Source: Ascarosepion bandense
Lineage: Eukaryota > Mollusca > Cephalopoda > Sepiida > Sepiidae
DNA length: 64,000 nt
Reading direction: 5' to 3'
Assembly: GCA_037127315.1 (NCBI GenBank)
Contig: JBBBDQ010001935.1
Span: 3,266,501-3,330,500 of the forward strand
In this document: positions 34,302 through 44,511 of the stretch, piece by piece
Numbering within the stretch: the first letter of the stretch is position 1
Layout of the letters: every line of letters begins with the position of its first letter
Translations under genes and position numbers: made by a program
The notes under the pieces: generated by a model
What the model was told of the DNA's origin: nothing
What the model saw: only the letters and a program-made list of their open reading frames with translations
Databases searched by the model: none

Positions 34302-35131
34302 TTTTTTAATCATATCACCCGAGCAAGGCGGTAACGCCACTGATGCGCATGGGGCTACGTAAGAGTGAAAAGATTGGAAAAGACAAAGCCGGAAACCACA
34401 TCCTAAACAGGGAACAAGGGATGAGCCCATTCACCTGTTCCATAGACGTTGGGTGGAGTGTGAACCGGGCGATAGTTTAGTCTATCTACTCCAATAGAAA
34501 AAGAAAAAAGAAAAGAGTAAAAAGATTGGAAAAGAGAAAACCGGAAACCACATCCTAAACAGAGAACAAGGGATGAGCCTATTCACCTGTTCAATAGACG
34601 TGGGTGGAGTGTGAACCGGGCGATAGTTTAGTCTATCTATTCCAATTGAAAAAAAAGAAAAGAGTGAAAAGATTAGAAAAGAGAAAGCCGGAAACCACAT
34701 CCTAAACAGGGAACAAGGGATGAGCCTCTTTCTTCTTCTTCTTCTATGTGCCTTGTCCCTTCAGGACGTAGGCGATCATGGATCTCCACGTCTCCCTATC
34801 CCTTGTGGCTCTTAGTATGTTTGCTCCTGTTGCTCCTGGCAACCCCCGTTCCGTCATCCACCTGATCAGGCCCTGCAAATATGTTATCCGCTGCCTTCCT
34901 CTGTCTCTCCTTCCTTCTATCTGACCAGTCAGTATCAGGTTCTCCAGGCTTTCCTTCCTCATTGCATGTCCCAGGAACTTCAGTTGTCTCTTCCTGATGC
35001 TCAGCATCAATTTCCTTTTTGTTGCCATTCTTTCTAACACTTACCTGTTCCATAGACGTGGGTGGAGTGTGAAGCGGGCGATACTTTAGTCTATCTACTC
35101 CAAGACTTTTCATTTCATTGCCCATGTCTAA
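34302..35131 (-). mobile_element. Tandem short retroposon (family T), interrupted by a LINE
   Basis: Three units in tandem on the minus strand. Anchor GGAAACCACATCCTAAACAG occurs at 34391, 34541 and 34687 (spacing 150 and 146). Only the 3'-most unit carries the LINE-like tail (CGAGCAAGGCGGTAACGCCA, 34320). The third unit is split at GGGATGAGCCT / ACCTGTTCCATAGACG by an RTE-like LINE. Confidence 0.8.
34724..35040 (-). mobile_element. RTE-like LINE, C-terminal fragment, nested
   Basis: Minus strand: MLERMATKRKLMLSIRKRQL, KFLGHAMRKESLENLILTGQ, IEGRRDRGRQRITYLQGLIR, WMTERGLPGATGANILRATR, DRETWRSMIAYVLKGQGT. Open for 98 codons without a stop, the best-preserved C-terminus of this family in the window. 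It is 5'-truncated, ends in an AAG-rich tail and is inserted in a family T unit. Confidence 0.92.
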
Positions 35132-35455
35132 GGATACATATATTTTTAGTCTAGTTCTTATTCTTCGAGCTCAGTTATTGTCATATTTTATTCCTTATTT
35201 CGTTCGTTCGTCTAAACCAACGTTACGCTTTTTTGGCATCAACAAAGGATTCAGTGGGAATAAGCGATACTATTTTTTTAAAAATATTTAAAATTTTAAA
35301 TAATGAAAGTCCCTCATGTCTAAGTGGTAAATAATTACCTGTCACTTAAAAGAGAGTTGTAGGTCTGAATACCGTCAAATACAGTTTTAAAAAAATACGT
35401 TCAAAAAATACAAAATAAAAAAATACAAAAAAAATATAAAAGAATTGTATAAATC

Positions 35456-35625
35456 TTTAATTTATAATTCGATTTTATAATTCATCATTTATAATTCGAT
35501 TTTATAATTTATAATTCGATTTTATAATTTATAATTAGAGTTTATAATTTATAATTTATAATTCGATCTTATAATTCATAATTCGATTTCATAATTTATA
35601 ATTCATAATTCGATTTTGTAATTAT
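35456..35625 (+). repeat. TTATAATTCGATT minisatellite
   Basis: Irregular tandem array of TTATAATTCGATTTTATAAT-type units of 13-26 bases, about eight copies. Confidence 0.88.
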
Positions 35626-35794
35626 ATTTGGCCACAAATCTAGGAAAAGGATAACTGAATTCAGAAACTATTTAGCCCTGGCAAAGCACATTCCATGCAC
35701 TTAAGCAAATGATGGCGAAATTCGCATTGACTGGATTATCCTGACTACGGTAGACACATATATCCACCTTCAGACGAACGTTTGTTGCACACCA

Positions 35795-35799
<5 letters not shown>

Positions 35800-35851
<52 letters not shown>
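35800..35851 (+). repeat. TA microsatellite
   Basis: About 26 TA units ending at the tail of the next LINE. Confidence 0.95.
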
Positions 35852-35853
<2 letters not shown>

Positions 35854-36180
35854 TTTAATAGTATCACCCTGAGCAAGGCGGTAACGCCACTGATGTGCAG
35901 GGGGCTACATACGAGTAAAAAGATTAGATAGAAGAGAGTGAAGAGAAAGACGAACCAGTTAGAAAGGAGCAAGTGAAGGATGGGAATACAGGTGTGATGA
36001 CAGTTGCAAAGGTGGAGAGAAAAGAAAGGATATACAGGGTGGTGTGGAAAGAACTGTAGTCAAGTGGTTAAGAGATAGGTTTAAATTCCTGGAGGTTGTA
36101 GCCGTCAGGAAAGCAAGAATATGAAAGCAAGTTCCACAGGCTGGAAGTGCGAGAAAAAAAAGCTGCAAGCGTTTCAGGAG
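35852..36180 (-). mobile_element. Jockey/CR1-like LINE, 3' fragment
   Basis: Minus strand: FFSRTSSLWNLLSYSCFPDG, YNLQEFK, then the 3' UTR and the tail CTTGCTCAGGGTGATACTATT. Bounded by an AC/TA run on one side and a TA run on the other. Confidence 0.82.
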
Positions 36181-36181
36181 T

Positions 36182-36243
<62 letters not shown>

Positions 36244-36416
36244 CATAGTGATGATCCACGTATACTGTCTTAATATGTATAGGAAAGAATATTAAAACGT
36301 TTTGAGTTTAAAAATGTGTTTTTTTGACAGTATTACAGTATTTGTTTATTTCTACTACTATATTTTATATTATTATTTTTATTATTTTTTAAACTCAAAA
36401 CGTTTTAATTTTCTTT

Positions 36417-36481
<65 letters not shown>
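36181..36481 (+). repeat. Inverted-repeat element between microsatellites
   Basis: (AC)n(TA)n at 36181-36241 and (TA)n(TG)n at 36418-36481 are themselves near mirror complements. Between them TTAAAACGTTTTGAGTTTA (36291-36309) and its exact complement (36389-36407) form 19-bp arms. A small foldback or MITE is likely. Confidence 0.7.
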
Positions 36482-36485
<4 letters not shown>

Positions 36486-36633
36486 TCATCGAAGATTTTA
36501 TTGCATCAGAACCAAAATCCTTATTTTGCAATGGAATACATGATTAACGCGAAAGTTTGGCCAAAGATCATCGAACATCAGGATTTTTTGTGTATTTTTA
36601 TTGCTGTGGGAAGAAGAGACAAGTGAAATCAGC

Positions 36634-36676
36634 GGATCCCCTGATTTGTCGTTCTGAGTCGATATCCGCTGCACAT
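36634..36676 (-). mobile_element. SINE family A head remnant
   Basis: GATTTGTCGTTCTGAGTCGA and TATCCGCTGCACATTG correspond to the A-box region only. Confidence 0.65.
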
Positions 36677-36729
36677 TGTAATGCTTTGATGAAATTCTTA
36701 ATATACTAAGTTTTATGTTCGTAAGCCTT

Positions 36730-37570
36730 CAACTTGGCGAAAAAATGTGTCAGTACCCGACTCGCATTTCGTTTTTGTTTCCATATATATTTTTTCCCCT
36801 ACATCATTTTAACACACTTTGTCTATTCTTTAAAAAATTCTTTCGATATTTTAAAAATTATGAGACTTTTCTTGTTTTTTTGCTTCGTTTTTCTGAATTT
36901 GTTTACCCTTGTTTTTTAATTAAACTAGTTTCTCTTAATTTTTTCCTTTGTCTCTTTTTTCTAAACACTTACTTCCTTGTTGTTATAAAAAATATTTTTT
37001 CTTTCTTTTTAATATTTTTGTTCTCCTTTTTCTAGACAAAAGCATTTTCACGTTTTCTTTTTCATTGCTTTCTTTCTTCTTTTTCAACATTTTACATACC
37101 TGCTTCTATCAATTTTTCTTTTTCTAATTTAGTTCTTTCGTTTTAGTTATTTTTCTCTTTTTCGTTTTCTTTCGTTTTTTTTATACTTTTCTTTCTTGCT
37201 TGCTTTTTTTTTTTCACCTAAAGTATTTCTTTTCTACCTTAGTTCTTTTTCTCTTTTATTCATTTATTTTTAAAGACTGACATTTTTGATTTTATCAGTT
37301 CTGTTTTTTCTTTTTGTTATAATTTCTGTTCTTTCTCTTTTTTTCTTTCCACGTCTCCATTTTTCTTCCGTTTTATTTTCTTCTCTTTCTTTTTTTCTTT
37401 CTGTAGAATTTATTTCGTTTTATTTAGTTGATTTCATTATCATTTCCTTTCTTTTTCCTTCTTCTCTGTTGATATCTCTTTTACTTTCCTTCACATTTCT
37501 TCCTTTTCAATTTTTCTTTCCCCATTTCTCTTTTTTATTCGTTATCAGTTTCCACGCTCTGTTTTTCTAA
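36730..37570 (+). repeat. Long pyrimidine-rich tract
   Basis: About 840 bases dominated by T and C on the plus strand (TTTCTTTC-type), with scattered A/G. Open frames here (e.g. 36715-37035) are compositional. A purine-rich counterpart lies at 62006-62720. Confidence 0.85.
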
Positions 37571-38119
37571 TTTCGGTTCACCATTCTAGCCTTTCGGAAA
37601 CTCGCTCTACTGGCCATCGAAAAGTGTGAGGACAGAGGGCAAAGGGGAAGTACTCGTACAACAACGACGTAAATGATTGCGATAAAAGATGAGGGATTCG
37701 ATGCTGGTGAAGGGAAGAGGTCAGTAGCTTCAAATAACGCCATGGGATCCTGACCGCATTCGTGAGCCCCTTTGCTTTCCATTTCTCTTTACGTTATGCT
37801 TGTGTCTATAGCCCCAGGGGTCCAGTCATTGTGTTTAGTTTGAAGCCTGTGAGCCGCCAACTATACCGTATTGTCTTTGCTGGCCCTTCACACTCAATTG
37901 GACAGAAACCGTTGTTGTGGTTACTTCTTACCGTCATTTTTCTTAGCTGATACTTTTCTGACCGCCTCCGGCGAGGGCTCTGTAGATGTTGACTTGCAGC
38001 TGTAAGTTCCCATCATGCACTTATAACCTCCGCCTGCATCTTCCGCTACACCCTCTTCTGCTTGTCTTCTTTTGTTTTCGTAATTTTTCAAAAAATGATT
38101 CTAAGAAGGTTAATGCTTA
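37571..38119. other. Moderately GC-rich stretch, no assignment
   Basis: Richer in C and G than its surroundings, with short open frames on both strands (37567-37782 minus, 37762-37950 plus). I see no family motif, splice-bounded exon or repeat. Confidence 0.35.
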
Positions 38120-38232
38120 TAATTTACATAGGTTCAATTATAACTCAACAGTGATTTCGATCCTCACTGGGTACTCCCTATTTTCGGCCTTGTGTCACAT
38201 ATAAGCTATCCTTAGTAAATCACTAAGACTTT
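38120..38232 (+). mobile_element. SINE family B fragment
   Basis: GATTTCGATCCTCACTGGGT, TTTCGGCCTTGTGTCACATA and AAGCTATCCTTAGTAAATCA match the B-box region and body of family B. Confidence 0.75.
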
Positions 38233-38254
38233 ACTTACGTTTTACAGATATCAT

Positions 38255-38848
38255 GCAGTTAAGTGCCATATGTGATACACATTCGTGACGATCATGTCTC
38301 TTTCAATCCATGACTGACTAGGTAGAAGATTTTCCCGGAGTTATAAAAAAAAGAAAAAAAGAAAAAAAGAAAAACGTTTCCTAATGGTGTGTATGGCAGG
38401 GTTTTGCTGTTTCCGTAATAAACTGTTTTTTATGGGGCAGGGTTGTTAACCCTGTGCCCAACCCCCAAACCTGGAGGAAGGTGATTTTCTAAGCGTAGCT
38501 TAGATGTGGCACACAGCCGAAAGTAAAGGACACCCAGTGAGGATCGAACTCGCTACTCAGTTCTCAGTTGTAACAGGTCCTAGCGAGACAAGCTCGCTAA
38601 CATTACATCACATCGGGGTGACCTTTCCTGCAGTAGGTTACCATTAATTTCTACTGTAGACTAGTTGCCAGCCAAGGCTAAAAAAAACTAATCTGCCCTG
38701 CGATTTAGTCTAAAGCTGGAGAGATAAGATATTGATTAATACCTTTCCCAAGGGTATGTAAGTGAATGCAACGAATTCAACTGGAATTCGAACTCAGCTC
38801 TACCGTTTTTTCATTCCGATCCGATATCCATTACGCCACAATGCGGAT
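38255..38848 (-). mobile_element. SINE family A interrupted by a SINE B
   Basis: 3' part at 38255-38341, 5' part at 38627-38848. The break carries an 8-base imperfect duplication (CCCGGAGT / CCTGCAGT) expected of a retroposon insertion. Confidence 0.88.
38342..38626 (-). mobile_element. SINE family B, full length
   Basis: Minus strand: head GATGTGATGTAATGTTAGCG, B box GCGAGTTCGATCCTCACTGG, body TTTCGGCTGTGTGCCACATC, tail domain CCTCCAGGTTTGGGGGTTGG, ACAACCCTGCCCCATAAAAA, TTACGGAAACAGCAAAACCC, ending in TTTTTCTTT repeats. The same tail domain is attached to a 5S rRNA head at 44512-44733. Confidence 0.85.
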
Positions 38849-38949
38849 CCTACACCACAACTTACAGATATACTGAGACGTAATTCTTTTGAAAGGGTTT
38901 CAAATTAGATAATGAATTCGACCCATACATCTTTATCAGCTGTGTGCCA

Positions 38950-39487
38950 TATCCCTTCAGGAAATAGATCTCCACAAAATTCTATCCATTGTAACTGATA
39001 GTAACGTTTCTCTTTTTGCTAACCTTGTTATCTCTTAACCGTTCCGGCATCCATTCACCTCTATGCGACCCACTACCTCCTCTGTCCCTTTTGCTTTTGA
39101 TGTGAGTGTCAAATTTACTAAGCCTACTTTTCTTCATTATGTTTCCAAGATAGTTTAGCTGTTACTTTCTGATTCTGAGTATAAGTGTCTTTTTATTTCT
39201 ATTTATTTTAAACTCCTTCGTTGCATGTGCGCTCCGTCTATATAATTCTCAGCATCCTCCTGAAGAACCTCCTTTCTGTTGCTTGTAGTTATCTCTTTAG
39301 TTGTGGAGAAATTGTCCAGTATTCCCTACCATATAGGGAAATTGATATTACATAACAGTTCAGCCCTCTTTTCCCTGTTTCTAAAGAATTTTTTTTCATA
39401 ACTGGCTTAGATTTTGGAAGGCATCTTTGAATATTTTAATACGCGTTCGGATTTTTTTGATGCACTTTCCGTTCTCTGTCGGTTGAT
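38950..39487 (-). mobile_element. Old RTE-like LINE fragment
   Basis: Minus strand gives decayed CYxVxISLYGREYWTISPQL, then a xxATERRFFRRMLRI-type block and the downstream charged region (ILRIRK, NYLGNIMKK). Many stops. Recognised by order of blocks against 18491-18955. Confidence 0.6.
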
Positions 39488-39492
39488 TGTCT

Positions 39493-39562
39493 GAATTCAT
39501 TGCATTCACTTACGCGCAAATACCCTTGGGAAAGGTATTAATCCGTCTCTTCCTTCTAGTTT
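39493..39562 (+). mobile_element. SINE family A fragment
   Basis: GAATTCATTGCATTCACTTA, CGCGCAAATACCCTTGGGAA and TATTAATCCGTCTCTTCCTT only. 39563-40003 has no recognised feature. Confidence 0.85.
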
Positions 39563-40003
39563 TGTCTAGCGGCATATCAATCGCTATAGGCTATTTAACT
39601 ACAGATATTTTGTACATAGTTTTATACTTTCAGGGTAAACGTAATTTTTTGTGTAGATATATAGTTTGTAGATCATAAAATGTATTGTTGAAAAATTTAC
39701 TATAGTAAAAATGCATTTCTGTATCTTTTAAGTGTTTCATTGATTGTCAGATTACTATAAAACTGTATTTTTGCTCATTTTATTATGAAAATGTATTGTT
39801 TATTTTTGTTTGGGATTCATTGTTTGCTCATATCTTGAACCCTAAAAGGTGCTACCACCTCGGTTCAGAATGAACACGGGAACTAAAACAGTTAATAGGT
39901 GGTTCTACACCCCTCAAAGTCTCCAATCTCCCGATCAGAGGTCTTGATACCGGATGTAGTTTACCGTCATATCCAGAATTCTGACTCTGTTAAAATACTA
40001 TCC

Positions 40004-40540
40004 ATATATATAAAATAGCGTTAAAAAATAACGTTTACTTCTTGATGAGACTTGTCCTTTCAATGTAGAAACAAAATGTACACTTTGTAGTAGATTTAAT
40101 TTGTCAGTCAGTTAGGTGCCATACGTGATACACGCTTGGGCGATCATGTCTCGAAAGAGACATGACTGACTGGGCAGAAGATTATCCCGGAGTAGGTTGC
40201 CATTGCTTTCTGCGGTAGACTGGTTGCCAGCAAACGCTATAGAACCTAATATGTCCTGTTGTTTAACCCATAACTAGAAGGAAGAGACGGATTAATACCT
40301 TTCCCAAGGGTATTTGCGCGTAAGTGAATGCAATGAATTCAGTTGGAACTCGAACTCGGCTCCCCGATTTCTCGCTCCGAGCCGATATCCAATGCACCAC
40401 AACGCACATCCATTTAATTTGTACATGTTCTAAATTATAATTTATAATAAATAGTCATAGCTCTATTTCTATATTGAGCACTGTTTTAAATTAATGTTTT
40501 GAACATTATTAATATTTTCTTCATTCATATATATATCTTT
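40004..40540 (+). mobile_element. Penelope-type terminal fragment with degraded hammerhead, split by a SINE
   Basis: CTTGATGAGACTTGTCCTTT, ...GTAGAAACAAAATGTACA, CTTTGTAGTA is a decayed hammerhead core. Downstream sequence (TTCTATATTGAGCACTGTTT, TTAATGTTTTGAACATT) matches 41520-41640. A SINE A sits at 40104-40411. Confidence 0.7.
40104..40411 (-). mobile_element. SINE family A with 10-bp target duplication
   Basis: Full-length, flanked by ATTTAATTTG at 40094-40103 and 40412-40421. The paralogous sequence at 41515-41530 is the uninterrupted form. Confidence 0.93.
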
Positions 40541-40885
40541 TTGTAATTAATTATTTTGAACATTATTTTTACCGATACTCGTATTTAAGTAGATATTCTG
40601 TTTTTAATTAAACAGTATTTTATATTTATATCTACCGGCCTGATTATTTCACGATAAATTTTTATGACGAAAATGTGTGTTACCCAGCAGGATTCGAACC
40701 TGCGACCCCTATTACATAGGGGAAGCATACCATTTGAATCCTGCTGGGTAGCACACATTTTCATCATAAAAATTTATCGTGAAAGAATCAGGCCGGTAGA
40801 TATAAATATAAAATACTGTTTAATTAAAAACAGAATATCTACTTAAATACGAGTATCGGTAAAAATAATGTTCAAAATAATTCAT
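40541..40885. mobile_element. Foldback element (about 345 bp) with tRNA-like B box at its centre
   Basis: Near-perfect palindrome: TTTTACCGATACTCGTATTT on the left and AAATACGAGTATCGGTAAAA on the right, with arms over 150 bp. Near the centre the left arm has AGCAGGATTCGAACCTGCGA (a T-arm/B-box sequence read on the minus strand), and the right arm has a decayed mirror (CATTTGAATCCTGCTGGG). Arms match 18365-18490 and 59846-60037. Confidence 0.9.
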
Positions 40886-40958
40886 TACAAATTGTCGGTT
40901 GCTTATAACCAAGTTTCGTTAAATTCCGTTAATTTCCGTAATATGTTTACATATATCT

Positions 40959-41093
40959 TTTTCTAAATATATACTATTAAATATAACAGACAATGAATGT
41001 CTTATGTTTAATCATGAGCTGTTTTAAACTATATTTTAGCTTTAATTTAAATTCATTGTCTCTTATATTTAACAGTATATGTTTAGAAAATTA
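40959..41093. mobile_element. Small MITE, about 37-bp inverted ends
   Basis: TTCTAAATATATACTATTAA, ATATAACAGACAATGAAT at the left, and complement ATTCATTGTCTCTTATATTT, AACAGTATATGTTTAGAA at the right. One end also occurs at about 56790-56830. A TA run follows at 41111-41155. Confidence 0.8.
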
Positions 41094-41108
41094 TCTGCTG
41101 CCTCAATA

Positions 41109-41158
<50 letters not shown>

Positions 41159-41394
41159 TATTTCTCATATTTTTAAAACTTATGCATGTGAAATATTCCT
41201 AAATTATATAAAAATCTCATATGAGCTTCAAGTTAAAGGAGTGGCCTATATATCATTGCACAAACAATATACATACACACACATAATTATAAAAAATATA
41301 TATATATTTATTATGAGTTATAGTTTAGAAGAAAGAAGGTAAAACACAACAGGAAATCGAAAAAAAGACCCTTCTTATACTCTCTATCTCGTAG

Positions 41395-41650
41395 AATTTT
41401 CCAAAAATAAAAGTGACGTTTTTAATCTTTTTTTTTTAAATGACGTTTCATTATTAACCATCTGATGAGACATTGTCTTTTCGATGTCGAAACAAAATGT
41501 ACTCTTTTGTAGTAAATTATTTGTACATATTCTAAACTGTAACTTATAATATTCATTGCTCTATTTCTATATTGAGCACTCTTTTAAATTAATGTTTTGA
41601 ACGTTGTTAATATTTTCTTGGTTCCTTATTCATTTGGATATATAAAATTA
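41395..41650 (+). mobile_element. Penelope-type terminal fragment with hammerhead
   Basis: Paralogue of 40004-40540 without the SINE insertion. Contains the hammerhead-like motif described separately, then TTATTTGTACATATTCTAAA and TTTCTATATTGAGCACTCTT. Confidence 0.7.
41455..41520 (+). ncRNA. Hammerhead ribozyme motif
   Basis: Core CTGATGA (41462-41468). Stem II GACAT/ATGTC (41469-41473, 41484-41488). GAAA (41489-41492). Stem III CAAAA/TTTTG (41493-41497, 41505-41509). Then T-A, so the cleavage triplet is GTA, after 41511. Stem I is weak, so activity is doubtful. Known biology: Penelope-like elements carry hammerheads in their terminal repeats. Confidence 0.7.
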
Positions 41651-41717
41651 TGTATTTATTTGATTTTGAGATTTTTAATTTGTAGTTCGCATTTTGGGCG
41701 TTTTTCTGTCATCTTAA

Positions 41718-41939
41718 CCCTCTAGGGCCATTCGTATCATATTTGATACAGTATTTCCCTATAAGGAAACATTTGGTATTTCCCTATAAGGAAACATTTG
41801 GTATTCATTGACTGAGCAGTCAGTACTGCTTTCATTTGAAATTTATAAAATATTTCTCTTAAAAAATATTTCAGGAAAATATTTCTTTCAATGCTTGTTT
41901 TCATACTGTATCAAATATGATACGAATGGCCCTAGAGGG
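41718..41939. mobile_element. piggyBac-type MITE
   Basis: Flanked by TTAA (41714-41717 and 41940-41943). Termini CCCTCTAGGGCCATTCGTAT and ATACGAATGGCCCTAGAGGG are perfect inverted repeats continuing through CATATTTGATACAGTAT. Two tandem copies of TTTCCCTATAAGGAAACATT lie near the left. 222 bp, no coding. Confidence 0.92.
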
Positions 41940-41943
41940 TTAA

Positions 41944-42029
41944 TAATATAATATGATTAAGGCTTCTACTTGTCATAAAGTGGGGGATCAGTTCTATATT
42001 GTTATGAAGTAATAAACAGATCCCCCACT
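41944..42029. mobile_element. Stand-alone hairpin linker, with 30-bp flanking duplication
   Basis: ATATGATTAAGGCTTCTACT then the 51-base hairpin (AGTGGGGGATCAG ... AACAGATCCCCCACT, 41979-42029). It matches the linker of the composite SINE. The 30 bases that end the piggyBac-type MITE (41914-41943) are repeated exactly at 42030-42059. Confidence 0.8.
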
Positions 42030-42084
42030 AATATGATACGAATGGCCCTAGAGGGTTAAAATCGAAGGTTAGTCTTTTCTTCTT

Positions 42085-42250
42085 GCCTTCTTTTATAACT
42101 TTTTCTAGGAGATACGATAGCCTTTTTTATATGTCACAGTGTCATCTGCATATCTTATATTGCTAAGATTGCGCCCGTCTGTAATAAATGCAGGTTAGTT
42201 TTTTTTCAACCCTCTTAGAAGAGCCTCACTTCAGAAGTTATTAATTCTAT
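42085..42250 (-). mobile_element. RTE-like LINE, reverse transcriptase palm fragment
   Basis: Minus strand reads SEALLRGLKKN, then FITDGRNLSNIRYADDTVT. GRNxxNIRYADDTV is the catalytic box of RTE-type reverse transcriptases with both Asp kept. A frame stop lies shortly after. Confidence 0.8.
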
Positions 42251-42261
42251 TTTATGCCTAT

Positions 42262-42522
42262 CAGTTCAGTTAAGTGCCATACGTTTGAGCGATTATGTCA
42301 CTGACTGGGCAGAAGATCTTCTCTCAATAGGTTACCATTACTTACTGCGGTAGACTGGTTGCCAACCAAAGCTATATAACACAGTCTCAACTGCTATTTA
42401 ACGGTAGCTGAAGAGAGAAGAGATGGATTCATATCTTTCCCAAAGGTATTTGTGCGTAAGTGAATGCAACGATTTCAACTGTAGTTCCGAGTCGATATCC
42501 ACTGTACCACCATGCACATAAC
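42262..42522 (-). mobile_element. SINE family A, degraded
   Basis: TTCAGTTAAGTGCCATACG at left, TCGATATCCACTGTACCACC at right, with deletions including the palindrome and part of the B box. Confidence 0.8.
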
Positions 42523-42573
42523 AAATCACATACGCACAGTCTTAAAAATATATTACTATTTATTTATTAATGA

Positions 42574-43312
42574 TCAGCAGTATAGCCCGGCGTTGCTCGG
42601 GTGTAATGAAAGCTTTAAAACTAATCTATGGTCCTGGAGTTCAGACTCTTTGGATGTTGGCACCGGAGACTAAAAAGCAATAGTTGTTTCCAGTTGAAGC
42701 AAAACCGTAAACCGAAAGAAAAATGAATGGATGTAAGTCAAATTTTGATTTCCTGGTATCGATATCAAATAAGATTTTTTCGTCGTAAACTGAATTTTGA
42801 AGGCTAAATAAGTCCTCTGAGTAAATGGTTTATTTACTGAGACTAAGAACTACAATTATGCCTACTTAGAGCCAAACCCGAAGCAAATACTAAAATAAAA
42901 GGGCTGAAAAAATACAGACATACAGGCAGATGAACAGACACACACACAAACATCTTGCCTTTTATATATATATCATCGATTTTCTGCACTATTGTAAAAA
43001 CTGCAACCTTGAAACTTCTGAATATCGTTTCTTATGTCTTTGTTTATGAGTGTATCAAATTTGATTAAAATCGGACCACTCGTTCTATGACCCGATTTTT
43101 TCAATTATCGATTTTCGATATTTATCGGGGGTACCTCGACACAAAACCTAGCTAAGAACACTCACAGACGCTTATAGTACAACTGTGTAAATTTTCAAGA
43201 AAATCGGTTCAGCCGTTTCAGAGTCTATAGGTAACGGATACACACACACACAGACACACACACGCATACACATACACCCACAGACAATGTTCCATTTAAA
43301 AATAAGTTTAGA
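42574..43312 (-). mobile_element. Non-autonomous Helitron
   Basis: 3' end hairpin GCCCGGCGTTGCTCGGG with CTAG eroded to TCAG. 5' end TCTAAACTTATTTTTAAATG complete at 43312, next to T43313. About 739 bp. Confidence 0.87.
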
Positions 43313-43394
43313 TTCAGCTAAATAAAAATTTACGCTAAGTAAAACAAAGTAAATCTTAAAGTAAATTAACATTTGTTTATATTATACATTCTTA

Positions 43395-43657
43395 TTCTTC
43401 TATGTGTACCAACAGAATGCGATTGATAATGGCTCTCCACACGTTCCTGTTCTTTGTAGCTCTTAGTAAGATTTATCTTTTCGCTATCTCTTACTAGCAG
43501 TATAGCCCAGCGTTGCTCGGGTGTAATGAAAGCTTTAAAACTCAGACACAGCCTAAAGAATATTTGTGTGAAGTTTGGTGAGAATCGGATAAAAATTGTG
43601 GATTTGTATAAAGGACATACAGACAGATAAACAGACACACACAAACATCTTGCCTTT

Positions 43658-43705
<48 letters not shown>

Positions 43706-44165
43706 CGATTTTCTGCACTATTGTAAGAACTGCAACCTTGAAACTTCTGAATATCTTTTCTTATGTCTTTGTCTATGAGTGTATCAAATTTGATAAAAAT
43801 CGGACCACTCCTTCTATAACCCGATTTTTTCAATTATCGATTTTCAATATTTATCGGGTGTAGCTTGACACAAAACCTAGCTAAGAACACCCGCAGACGC
43901 TTATAGTACAATTGTGTAAATTTTCAAGAAAATCGGCTCAGCCATTTCGGCGTCTATAGGTAACACCCCCCCCCCACACACAGAATTCCATTTATAAATA
44001 AGTTTAGATTAGATAACCCATGTTCTGTCAACCATTAACACAAACTCTCTAAGTAGGTTATGCACTGCACGCCTCTCTCTTGTCTTCTCTGTGTCCTGTT
44101 TGTGTCAAATGTTTTAAAGTCCTTTCCTCATTAAGTGCCCTAGAAATGTCAACTTACGCGAACTC
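43395..44165 (-). mobile_element. RTE-like LINE fragment interrupted by a Helitron
   Basis: 3' part at 43395-43490 (TTCTTCTATGTGTACCAACA, ATAATGGCTCTCCACACGTT). Upstream part at about 44009-44165 (AACACAAACTCTCTAAGTAG, TCCTCATTAAGTGCCCTAGA). A Helitron lies between. Confidence 0.75.
43494..44008 (-). mobile_element. Non-autonomous Helitron, shorter form
   Basis: 3' CTAG at 43494-43497 with hairpin GCCCAGCGTTGCTCGGG, 5' TCTAAACTTATTTATAAATG at 44008. 515 bp: about 210 bases of the usual interior are replaced by AGACACAGCCTAAAGAATAT and GAGAATCGGATAAAAATTGT. Contains TA run 43661-43701. Inserted in an RTE-like LINE. Confidence 0.88.
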
Positions 44166-44511
44166 CATGGACCTAGGCAGCCTCAATTTATCATCCGAAT
44201 TCTGATGAACAGAGCCCATAGCAGAATTGGACCGGAAATAACGCAATAAGAATACGGTTTCGTTAAAGACAATCGTACAAAGAATGAGATAATTATCCTC
44301 GGAATTATATCAGAAAGAGTAATATAAATGGCGGTTGATTATACGATCTCACACCCTGATTAAGCACCCTGGAAGAATGGTAGACTTTGAAAAAACAGTA
44401 GCTACTCTAGCATATATTCAGTAATTAATTAGAACACTCTTACTACTGGCGTATGAATACATGGTATCATAATTTATCCATTACATCCAATGGTGCATAG
44501 GGCAGCAACTT

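Noticed and set aside
34302..34740. CRISPR-like or coding tandem repeats
   Set aside because: The 146-150 bp repeats are tandem copies of a short retroposon; no spacer logic and stops in all frames.
36715..37570. Membrane-protein-like frames on the plus strand
   Set aside because: Pyrimidine-rich DNA always reads F/L/S; no conserved block and no codon structure.
37762..37950. GC-richer 62-codon frame as an exon
   Set aside because: No conserved motif and no convincing acceptor or donor at its ends.
40685..40710. tRNA gene on the minus strand
   Set aside because: Only a T-arm is present; no A box or acceptor partner at tRNA distance.
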